From Pycnopodia helianthoides (lineage: Eukaryota > Echinodermata > Asteroidea > Forcipulatida > Asteriidae), in contig CM063244.1 in assembly GCA_032158295.1 (NCBI GenBank), forward strand, positions 6,018,510-6,082,509: 64,000 nucleotides of DNA, given 5' to 3'. A program made the translations under genes and the position numbers. Position 1 is the first letter of the stretch, and every line of letters begins with the position of its first letter. The notes under the pieces are model-generated. The model worked only from the letters and a program-made list of their open reading frames with translations, did not search any database and was not told the DNA's origin. Shown here piece by piece: positions 10,901 to 22,600 of the stretch.

Positions 10901-13676
10901 GTGTATTGCAGGCTGGCATAGTACTATGTACTGTGTAGATGCATTCACCATACAATGTAATAATGGAGGTTGGCATAGTGCATCTATCATTCAAAACCAC
11001 AATGTATGATATTGAATGGTCAGACAGTGGGGTTGACTTTGTGCTGTGTATGCTTTCACCACATGATATCATATTGCAGGCTGGCGTAATTCATGTCGTG
11101 GTGAATGATAAACTATGATCAGACAGTAGGAGGGTGAATATAAACATTCAAATAATTTGAAAATTTTTGTATTTAATGTCATTTTCCGTTCTTTTGTAGG
11201 GGGTTGGATTACTCCAGGCCATGGCATAACAGCTACGTTGAATCACGCGACATAATGATAAGAGCCCTACATATAACCCATCCGTCCATGCAAACTGTGC
11301 TACGCCTCTGTCAGAACACTCTAGGTCGCCTGGTCGTGGTTGACCTTAGCGGCCAAAGGTCGCAGGGACCCGTGGAGTGTGAACATCTCAAGGTAATTTT
11401 TATTGTAATGTCGCAGTACAATTTACCACTTACCTTCATCAAAATTTTGTTCATGGAGGTTAATTCTGCCATCAGTTTTGTGAGTAATTCTGGGAATTTT
11501 TAACCATAAAATGGCATGCCCATTTTGGGCACATCTTCATTAGTGCATTTGAATAAATTTTCTTAATCGATCGTAAGATTTATGTTGATTTTATAGAGTG
11601 GTTTAGCACATGAGGCAGGGAATCTCTGTGTTTGTGGTCGTCTTTGTAGCCAGTTTATGTATGCTTTGAAACAGATCACAAAGTGTGGGTTTGAATCCCG
11701 GTCATGACACACTTGTGTCCTTGAGCAAGGCTTTTAATCACATTTACTTCTCTTAACCCAGGTGTATAAATGGGAACCTGAGAGGGCTGAGACAGTATTG
11801 TGTTGGATTAACCCCCTTAGCGCTTATTTAAGCAGCTCGAGGTTGTATGCTCCCCAGGGAGTTGAGAAAGTTAGAGGAATGGTCTAAGTATGCCCGATGA
11901 ACAGGGATAATAATGTTGTAAAAGCGCCTTGATCTAGCTACTAGGATATGTGCGCTATATAAGAACCAATTCTTACTCTGGTATCTTCTGGCCTACGGGC
12001 CACAGCGCTTGTGAGGGGGTGCCTTGATTTCATTACCAGAAAAATTATATTATAATAATAAAGTTATTGTTTTTGATTCGAACAGAATAATGTCATCTTG
12101 GAGTGTGAGAAGATGGAGGAGAAGCAGATGCACAGCTGGTGGCCAGAGGTCCTCAACGTCTTCGTGGACAGGAAGAACTTTGCTGATGTCCTTCCTGAGG
12201 AGCTTGAATCTTTTTACAACTGCACCTCTACACTTGTATCCAATCAGGTACCAACGAGAAGTTTGCGGGGAAACGTTAATACTCAATTAAATTATTATTT
12301 TTGGCGTGTCGTGGCCGAGCGGATGAGAACACCGGTCTTAAGCTCTGGTGTTTCTGATCAGCAGAGTGTGGGTTCGAGTCCCGGTCTTGACACTTGTGTT
12401 CTTAAGCAAGACTCTTAACCAGTATTGCTGCGTCCTTCGGATGGGACGTAAAGCCATAGTTCCCGTGTGTTGTGTAGTGCACGTAAAAGAAACCCAGTGC
12501 ACTTATCGTATGTTGTTGTTGACACAACTAGTATAACACTTTGCCGTTTTTCATCATACAGCTGAAAGACCTCATAGTCCGCTCTATTGATTCCTGGGTC
12601 GGCCTCTTCAACCCCGCTGACCAGTCCCACCTCCCGATCTTCAAGATGGAGCTGACCTACGACAACGACAAGATGGAGTTCTACCCCTACTACTCGGACC
12701 TTGAGGAGTGCCTACTCTTCATCGTGACCCAACTCACGAAGACGATGCAGAACGTCCCCACGGTGCAGTCCTGGCTGTCCGGCACCAATGACCTGAACAG
12801 CATCGACGTGGCCATCGCCGATCACATCATTGACGGGGCTAAGAAAGAACTGAAAGAGGCGTGCAAGCTGAACTTTGAGGGACCCACTCAGCATCTTCAA
12901 TCCTACAGTGAGTGGAGGCTCTGATGCCGGTTTTCATTTGGTCTTACGTAATCTCACGCTTGTTTTGGGCGAACAGAAATTGTTTGTAATTGGTCTATGG
13001 GAATCATCTAATGGTTTGCGTTGTGAAAGTACAATAAGATGTAGGTTTGCGTTAACACTAAACATGGTATCTTTTGTGAGAGTGTGTTTTTCTGAAAAGA
13101 ACACTAGGTTTACTCGATTTCAAACAGTAAGCTCATTTAATAGTCACAAGGAGATGGTTTTGGAAGATGATGTTTATCCCCCCCCCTCCCTCTCAAAGAT
13201 ATTTTAGTGCTGACTTGTTTACTTTAAATTGTCTCTTTTCTATTTTTCATTTAGCATGTAGACAAATTTGAGATAGAATTAAAATTGAAATCTGTCCTTT
13301 TAGATTGAGAGGTAAATTTCTTAAAACTACCAAGTGCACATTTCTTTAAAAGAAGTGTTCCTTTTTTTTAACAATGCTTATTTTTCTTGCCTTCAAAACA
13401 AGGACATCAGATTCAAACCTGTTTTTCTCAAAAGACAGCATTCCAGAGAGTGTTAGTATTTGTCAGGTCCTTTAGCAGTGGAGCAAACTCCACACCAATA
13501 AAAACTTTAGCCTAAAATTCATCAACTAGAATAATGTGGCATTAAACAGAAATGTTAACATCTGCATGTGATGTCCGATTTCAGTGGATAGATATGAGTA
13601 CCTGTGTAATGGCGAGGCGCTGACCAAAGTACAGACCTTCTTGGATGAGGAGCATTCATTTGAGGAATACTGCAAG
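4991..13676 (+). CDS. DNAH12: Dynein exons 1-8: N-terminal tail
   Basis: Coding segments: 4991-5281, 7667-7693, 9932-10121, 10415-10490, 11200-11392, 12086-12247, 12562-12907, 13585-13676. Phases at the ends are 0, 0, 1, 2, 0, 0, 1, 0 and all join in frame. The tail begins [19 protein letters not shown], a basic, proline- and glycine-rich stretch, then becomes helical. Recognisable DNAH12-type blocks are [14 protein letters not shown] (exon 3), [16 protein letters not shown] (exon 4), [17 protein letters not shown] (exon 5), [19 protein letters not shown] (exon 7) and [19 protein letters not shown] (exon 8). In dyneins this region docks the motor to the axoneme and binds light and intermediate subunits. 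Exons 2, 4 and 8 are too short or too interrupted to appear as long open frames. Confidence 0.9.
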
Positions 13677-16600
13677 GTGGGTACATTTTATCTGTCCTGT
13701 TCATAGAATTTGAAACTTTGCTCGGTGGAGATACAATCTAGCAAAGTTTGCGTTACAATATGTACATGAGTAGGATTTGAAACTTTGCATGGTGGAGATA
13801 CAATCTAGTAAAGTTTGCGTTGCAATATGTACATGAGTAGGGTTTGAAACTTTGCATGGTGGAGATACGATCTAGTGAAGTTTGCGGTAACACCATTTAC
13901 ATGAGTGGGATATGCAACTTTGCATGGTGGAGATACAATCTAGTAAAGTTTGCGTTACAATATGTACATGAGTAGGATTCGAAACTTTGCATGGTGGAGA
14001 TACGATCTAGTGAAGTTTGCGGTAACACCATTTACATGAGTGGGATTTGCAACTTTGCATGGTGGAGATACAATCTAGTAAAGTTTGCGTTACAATATGT
14101 ACATGAGTAGGATTCGAAACTTTGCATGGTGGAGATACGATCTAGTGAAGTTTGCGGTAACACCATTTACATGAGTGGGATTTGCAACTTTGCATGGTGG
14201 AGATACAATCTAGTAAAGTTTGCGTTACAATATGTACATGAGTAGGATTCGAAACTTTGCATGGTGGAGATCCAATCTAGTAAAGTTTGCGGTAACACCA
14301 TGTACATGAGTAGGATTTGAAACTTTGCATGGTGGAGATACAATCTAGTAAAGTTTGCGTTACAATATGTACATGAGTAGGATTCGAAACTTTGCTCGGT
14401 GGAGATACAATCTAGTAAAGTGTGTTTTACAATATGTACATGAGTAGGATTCAAAACTTTGCTCGGTGGAGATACGATCTAGTAAAGTTTGCGGTAACAC
14501 CATGTACATGAGTAGGATTTGAAACTTTGCATGGTGGAGATACAATCTAGTAAAGTTTGCGTTACAATATGTACATGAGTAGGACTCGAAACTTTGCTCG
14601 GTGGAGATACAATCTAGTAAAGTGTGTTTTACAATATGTACATGAGTAGGATTCAAAACTTTGCTCGGTGGAGATACGATCTAGTAAAGTTTGCGGTAAC
14701 ACCATGTACATGAGTAGGATTTGAAACTTTGCATGGTGGAGATACAATCTAGTAAAGTTTGCGTTACAATATGTACATGAGTAGGATTCGAAACTTTGCT
14801 CGGTGGAGATACAATCTAGTAAAGTGTGTTTTACAATATGTACATGAGTAGGATTCAAAACTTTGCTCGGTGGAGATACAATCTAGTAAAGTTTGCTGTC
14901 ACACCATGTACATGAGTAGGATTTGAAACTTTGCTCGGTGGAGATACAATCTAGTAAAGTTTGCTGTCACACCATGTACATGAGTAGGATTTGAAACTTT
15001 GCATGGTGAAAACACAATCTAAGTAAGGTTTGTTGTAAAAGATTATCTTTGCAATGAAACAATGACTAGACAAGTTCAGACATGTTGGTATGTGCATTTG
15101 GGTTTATAGTTTTCTTTTGAGAACGAGAACCCTCTTTTTTTTCGGCGTGACTTGGCCGTAATCCATCGCTGATAATCACCCATGGCCTGCTGGAATCTTG
15201 CGTTATCTTGGTGCAGGAAACAATCATGGCAGCTGTTCGGTCTTTCCCGACATCCTGTTATGTCAGGCAAAGGAGTGAAGATCTGGAATAAGGGAGTTCA
15301 CAAATACCCCAGGAAAGAGGGAATTTTTTGGGTTTAATACCCAGATTCAATAAACCTAAAATAATAATCTTATCCTCCCCCTCCCCCCCAGCTGATTGAA
15401 GAATTCCGCACTAAGGCCAGGGAGATCATGCTGCAGGATAGCATCATTCACTTTGAGATGGTTCGTCTCGACTGTGAGGACCTTAAGAGGGGACTGGCGG
15501 AGAAATCAAGAAGTTTTGGCGACCTGCTCCTGGACAGAATGGCTTCCGACCACTGGAAAGAAAACGAAAAGTAAGCGGGAGTCGTACTTGTTAGTGTTGT
15601 GAAATTACATATAGTTGTAAAAGAATAGATTATAGATTTATCAGCTATTGATCACCAATAATTGGCAATAGATATGCAGCGATATAGGCTGGCGCGTGCA
15701 GCGCGCCGCACCTGCTACGTGATTATTAATACGAGTGCGCGATATAAAGAACGTCTTGTTTATATCGAGCACCTGCACCTCTTGCGCTAGCGCCCTCTTT
15801 GGCGTAGTGCGTCAAGTTGTCTGCCACGCTACACGCTAAAACGCTACCATATTAATTAATGGATTTTATCGTAATTGTTCTGGATCGAATGTTATGTTCT
15901 CTATTCCTAGTAAAACATGTTGTGTTAATATAAAAGGCTGTGGAACATAAAACATATTAGTTCTTGCTCGGATACTGAAGTAGTCGGACCTGACCGTCCG
16001 ATAATAAATAGTTGATTCCACACTGTGATTCTGTCCGTGTTAACTTATTTCCGGTTCTCAAGTCTCCCGCGAACGAATTCACAACATTACTTTAACCAGA
16101 ATGCGTGATTTATTTTCCATGCTGTCGCAAAGACATTATATGTTGATTTTACAAGAACGTTGTATCTCTCACAAAATGCTCCAGCCAAAAAAGTTGTATC
16201 TCAGCATTTACTTGTTTTGTGTGTACATCCGGGCTATTTAAAGCGAGATACAACGTTTTGACAATTTCACACTCTCGCGTAGCGTAAGTGTTTTTGTAGG
16301 AGATACGACGTTTATGCACCGACACAGCGATGCATGCTACTCTAGACGACCTTAAAAACCGTATGATCTTAAAGAGACAGATGCTGTAATACTCTCTCTC
16401 TCTCTTTCTCTCTCTCTTTTCTCTCTCTCTCTTTCTCTCTCTCTCTTTCTTTTAATAAACCATCTCAACAGCATATGCAACGAGTTTGAGACCATCAAGG
16501 AGCGAGCCCTCAAAGTCCCCGAGGAGTCCGGTGAGATGATGGAGATGATCGCCTACGTTGAGAAGGCTCGCATCGGCGGCATCCAGGCCCTGAACACCCG

Positions 16601-19600
16601 CATCAACGAGAGCAAGCAGAAGATGAACTACCTCCTGGATGTGTACTTCTTCTCCCAGGATCACATCGACCTCAACTGCACGGTCTTAATGTGGCCCAAG
16701 AATATCCAACCTGTATTTGATGAGAATGACGAGGTGAGTTCGCTGAAACTGAATTGCGTTTGAAAGTTTTTTTTATTACAATTTGATTTTTATCAAATTT
16801 GCTGTGTTTTACACGACAGCAATATGTGTTAAGCACTGTACACTCGGTGTTTTCCCCAAGTCCTGTGGAGAAGAAAAACCCACAGGCATATTACTCTGGT
16901 GGGATTCGAACCCACAACTTGTGCCATTCAAGAGCAGATGTCGAACCACTTGATCGCCGAGCTTGCCTGGTAGCTAGATACCGTTTGATTCTTATATTTG
17001 AGCAGTGGGTACCATAACGATTTATTAGATGTTAAATTTGCATCAAAGATAAAGAATATTATTTGTGTTGTACCCTATGTGGTCGCTTTTTGGTGAAAGC
17101 AAAAAAAAATGGTTTATGTTATGCTTAGGACTTTGTTGTTTTTTGTGTTAGACTTATTTCGATTGCTGCAATCAATATAAGCAAGGATGATTTTGGTGAT
17201 CTTAAGATGTTATTTAAATTTTTTTTTTTAAGAAAACAGTTTTTCAGACTAAAATATTTCTTGGGAGAATTGGTCCTGGTATGAACTTTATAATGAGTGG
17301 CTTGTCTTGGCCGAGCGGTTAAGAGCACCGGACTCAAGCTCTGGTGTTTCTGATCAGCAGATTGTGGGTCCGAGTTCCGGTCGTGGCACTTGTGCCCTTG
17401 AGCATAATGCTTTACCATAGTTGCTTTGTCCTTCGGATAGGACATTAAGCTGTTGGTCCATTTACTAGGGTTGGTAGTGCACGGAAAAGAACCCAGAACT
17501 CTGAGTTAGAGATTAGTTCAGTTATGAAAAATCCTTTATTTTATTACCAGAAGTACATAATAGTAATAACAGTAATAATTTAAACTATTGTTTTTTTATT
17601 TCTCGATGATTACCAATCCTACATGTTATACCTTTGCTTTTTTTGTTCTAGCTTGTGGAAGCCTCCAAGAGGAAGGGTGAGCGGGAACTTCTGGAGAAAC
17701 GAGAGAAGGTCATGGTGGAACTGGACAAGATCCGCAAGAGAGTGGCAGAGTTTGCCGAGTACGGGGAGCTTGATATGATGGTACAGTACGTCAACGACGT
17801 CCGTGCAGTACAGAAGAGGATCGCTGAGGCTCAAGAAAACATCAACTTCATCAATAAGGTAATTGGGAGATTTTCAGCGACTCTTGATGCCAGTATTGGA
17901 CATTTTTTTTTGGGGGGGGGGGGTAACTAACCAAGCAAATGAGTAACTTAACCATTTTAAGTCCAGTGTAAACAGCCCAGGATAATTTCACCCAGGTAAC
18001 TTAACCGAGTCCAATGGGTAGTTTAACCGGCCACCTTCTGCCCAGGTAAACTAACCTGGTCAGTACCAAACCTCGGCTTATCAAGCCACATGAAACACTC
18101 AGCAATACAGATTTCTGATTCTATGGTCAGTGTAACCTTGGAATGAATGGTGGCTAGAGTAGTACCTTTATCTTGCTGTGGTTATCTGGGTTAGGTTCCC
18201 TGTATACAGCGGTGTTAATGGCAGTTTTAATTCTCATATCTTGAAAGGGACCAGACTATCGTTTCCTTCCATTCTCGGTTTGGTGACATAGGTTCAAACA
18301 GAAGAAAAGCAAGATGGCTTCTCCATGATAAACATGATAAAACACGGTCAAAAGCCAAATATATTATTGTTTGGTTTTGCCCTTGCACCAGTGTGTGTTA
18401 AGTACTGTGTACTGTAAAAAAATCCACAGGCATATCACTCGGGTGGGATTCAAACCCATGACCTTTGCCATGGTAGAGCAGATTTGCCTACCACTAGACC
18501 ATCCTACATTTTAGCAGCGGGTACCACAACGATTCAATAGCTGTTTTACTTGCCACGGGGATGAAGGATAATATTTGAATTTTGTCTTGTTGATGAACAG
18601 GAGGAGAAGCTGTTCAAGTGGGACGCCACTACTTACCCTGAGGTGGACGAGATCGCTCTTGCCATTGAGCCATTCATGAAGCTCTTCAGTCTGGTCGTCA
18701 AATGGCAGCGAGCTGAGAAGAAGTAAGTATGACATCAGCAGCCAGGGCCCAGTGTTATAAAGCTGCAAAATAATTGCTCAATAAGCAAAAATCCGTGTTT
18801 GGTCGGTCACAAGCAGTATATATTACATGGATTATTGGCAGGGAGCCTGTTTCTGCCTAGCGAGACTCCTCTGTTCGTCTGTTCTTAGCAAAATTGTACA
18901 CTTAGGCAGCTTTATAATAAATTAGCTTAATCCAAGTTTGTTAATCTTCTCACCTTAATATGGTCGTCTGTAAATGAAATGGTTTTTTCTTCTCAAGATT
19001 TTCGTCAGTGACATTTGGGTCCCTGTCTGGGTTTCGGATGTCCGCCAGGTCTTAAAATCAGTCTAAGTTTTCCTGGGCCCAATTTCATAGAGCTGCTTAA
19101 GCAGAAATTATTGATTGACAATTGTCTGCTATGCAGATATGACCTGGGTCCAGTTTTATTGAGCTGCTTAAGCACACAAATTTGCTAAGCACAACAAAAT
19201 TATGCTTTCCAGAAGAAGGTTACCAGCCCAAAAAAACATTCCACATGTATCATCTAGCTGTGACTGGTATCCTGCTCTTTTTTTGCTCAGCAGAAAATTG
19301 TTAAGCACTAATTGCTGCTTAAACAGCTCTATGAAATTGGGCCCAGGATACCAGTCACAAATTGTACATGTGACATGGTAGTTTGGCTGGTAACCTTATT
19401 CTGGTAAGCATATATTAGGTGTGCTTAGCTACTTTTTGTGGGCCCTGGTTTTGACAATATTGCCTCTTTACAACTCACCCTAACCCTAACCTTCTTCGTC
19501 AGATGGATGGACGGAGCCTTCATGGAGCTGGACTCCGAGTCCATCGGAAATGAAGCCGACGACTACTGGAGGGACATCTACAAGACCACCAAAGTCTTCC

Positions 19601-22600
19601 TCAACCAGAAGAAGAAGCGAGATGCCGAGAAAGCCAAGGCGGCCCCGCCCAAGAAGAAGAGGGTCGGGGATGAGGCCGAGGAGCCGGAAGAGAAGAAAGA
19701 GGAAGAGGAAGAGGGTGGGGCTGCACTGAAGGTGTGCAATGTAGTACAAGAGCAGATAAAGGAGTTCCAGGTAATTCAAGTTCCCATTTTTGCACTTTCT
19801 TAAAGTTAAAACTAGTCATTGTTTTGTATACGCTTGCTTTATTTTTCAGTAAGCTTTCATAATCAGTAAGCTTTCAGACTGAAATTTAAAAATGAATTCT
19901 GTTATTTTTACTAATTTTGTGTAATACCTGTAAGTTTGTTTTAACTGTATTTTTTAACTTGATCAGTCGTCCCAAATTGATGAGAAACGGGATCCACATA
20001 TTTTTTCTTCTTCAAATTTTCTGCATTGGATTAATTTCCTTCACCATTTTCTCTTGCAGGAATTCATTCCGACCATCGCCATCATGTGCAACCCCGGTAT
20101 CCGTACCCGTCACTGGAGTCAGATGTCCGACATTGCTGGGTTTGATCTCACTCCCGACTCGGGGACAACGCTCCGTAAAGTTCTCAAACTCAGTTTGGAT
20201 CCGTACATGGAGAAGTTTGAGTCCATCAGTGCGGCTGCTAGCAAGGTCAGTTTCTACCTGGAACCCCCCCCCCACTATTTTTAACGGTCTTGTATCTACT
20301 AAAACAGCACTTCAGTGCGTACTTGTTTTTTCATTACATCCTGGCTATTTTAAGCGAGATTTCGAGGGTGTCACAGAAGGTTAAAAAGAGTTGTAGATAG
20401 AATAGAAGTTTATGAACACGAAGGAGTGAAACTATCTTATCACTTTTACAGGAATATTCTTTGGAGAAGGCCATGAGTAAGATGGGTGAGGAGTGGGATC
20501 AGATCCAGTTCAGTCTGACCACGTACCGAGACACAGGGGTCAAGATCTTAGCCTCGGTGGACGACATCCAGACCATGCTGGATGACCAAATCGTCAAGAC
20601 GCAGACTATGCGTGGATCGCCGTTCATCAAACCGTTTGAGAAGGAAATCAAGGTAGGGTTTTTTGCGGTGACACCAGTGATCTCTTTTGAAGCAGTGCTG
20701 GCTCTGAAAAGAGCCATTTTGTTACTTGACGTTTTTCAACCGGTTTGCTCTGGTTGTCTTCTGGAGAATAAATGAAGGACTCAGTGTTGTGGCCGGGTGG
20801 CTTAACCACATCGCTTCAGGATTACAAAATTCTTTCCCGTCACCCCACACCAGGTCGAACAGCTGATTTCGGTTGCTACAACCACAATTAAAGACAATGT
20901 GTTTACAAGCTGAAAATTGTGCATGGTTTTTTTTACTATTTTTTCCTGACTCACACAATGGATTAAGCCCAGGTTTGTTGTTTCATGTATATGGTTGATC
21001 ACACAAAACATGAACACTGTCTGTCACTATTTTGTTGGCTTTACCAATCCTGTATAATACCTTTAATATTTGTATAGAAGTGATAAGCATTAATTTAGTA
21101 GGGCAGTTCTAAGACTCATGTACCATTTACAACAGGAATTAAAAATATTTTTTAAAGGAAACTTTTCTTGACCTTTTTTTATTACTATAAGTTTTTTCTT
21201 CTCAACACAAGGAATGGGAAGAGAAACTGTTGCGAGTTCAAGAGACAATCGACGAGTGGCTCAAGGTCCAGTCACAGTGGCTCTACCTGGAGCCCATCTT
21301 CAGCTCGGAAGACATCATGCAGCAGATGCCAGAGGAAGGCCGTTGGTTCCAAACGGTGGATCGCAACTGGAAGGAGATCATGAAACACACCGTCAAGGAC
21401 CCCAAGGTAGGTCCTGGAAACTGACCTGTTTTCCTCAAGAGCCTCTGGTCCTAAACAGGGATCGAAATGAATTGATAATGATAATAATAATAATTTGGGA
21501 GGCTAATCATCCTTACTCTCAGCTGAGAAGCTGAATTGCAAAGAACGAGGCTACAAGGTATGCGGGCATGCAAGGGCGCCTTTGACAGCCAGCCATATAT
21601 GGCCATGGAGCACAGCCTGAGATTGAAAGTGTTTGATTTTTTTCCGGTGATGTTGAGCAGTTGACGCCAGATGGTTCTGTCTAGACGCTTGATGTCGGCT
21701 GCCTTCAGCAGGGACAGGGGGTGGCACCATCGCACAGTACCCCTTGACAAATATTAGCATCAAGACGAAAGTGATGAACAATTTATTTAAGATGTACAAA
21801 TCGATTCTCCTTGTAGGTCCTGGCAGCTACCTCCTTGACTGGCATCTTAGGGAAGCTGGTTGACAGCAATGATCTTCTTGACAAAATCTTAAAGGGCCTG
21901 AATGCTTACCTGGAAAAGAAGAGACTCTTTTTCCCACGGTGAGTAGAATTTGTTTCCTCTATTTTCCTTGCTTTTTTTTGAGCTGTGGTTTGCTTCAATG
22001 CAAATTTCATTGTTAATTCATTATTCATTATTCAATTATTCATTATTCATTATTCATTATTCATTATTCATTATTCATTATTCATTGTTATTCATTTTTG
22101 CCCATTATTATTCATTAAAAACTCGCTTCATTACCCGGGTAAGAAAAACATGAACCCATTACTCCACCTATACATTCACTCCATTGGCTTCCTATTCATT
22201 CTTGCAAAAACAAGGAGGGTATTGGTAGCACTTAAAGACTAACTAATTACATGAAAAAAAACGCATGAGCTTTCGTAGCAACAACCACTTCATCAGATGC
22301 AATGAAGGGGACAAGCCAATACATGTATCATATATAATAAGAAAGTAACGGGTGAATGAATCCAATAACAAAAGGTGGAGTCAGTGACTAGAGGGCATCT
22401 ACTCCTGGTAGTGGGACATTCATTCTTGTGGGACATTCATTATTCATTCTTGCATAATCCTTAAGATTCTCAAATATGGTGACAAGAAAAAAAGGTCACC
22501 CTCCCCCCCAAAAAAATCCAGAGACGGTGGATGAAAATAAGATGTGAATACCTAAACGTTAAGGGCTATTAAGTAAATGGCTAATGAAAAATAAAAGAAA

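Noticed and set aside
14167..14858. Three overlapping 95-98-codon minus-strand frames, Cys/His-rich
   Set aside because: They are produced by the 67-bp tandem array, are near copies of one another, and have no start context or homology. The [15 protein letters not shown] pattern only resembles a zinc finger.
17297..17400. Possible tRNA-Leu or tRNA-Ser gene
   Set aside because: A and B boxes are good, but there is no matching acceptor stem, and the body and tail match the other SINE A copies. The same applies to 12302, 36520, 50360 and 55895.
22010..22160. 67- and 85-codon plus-strand frames rich in Ile, His and Tyr
   Set aside because: They translate the ATTCATT microsatellite.
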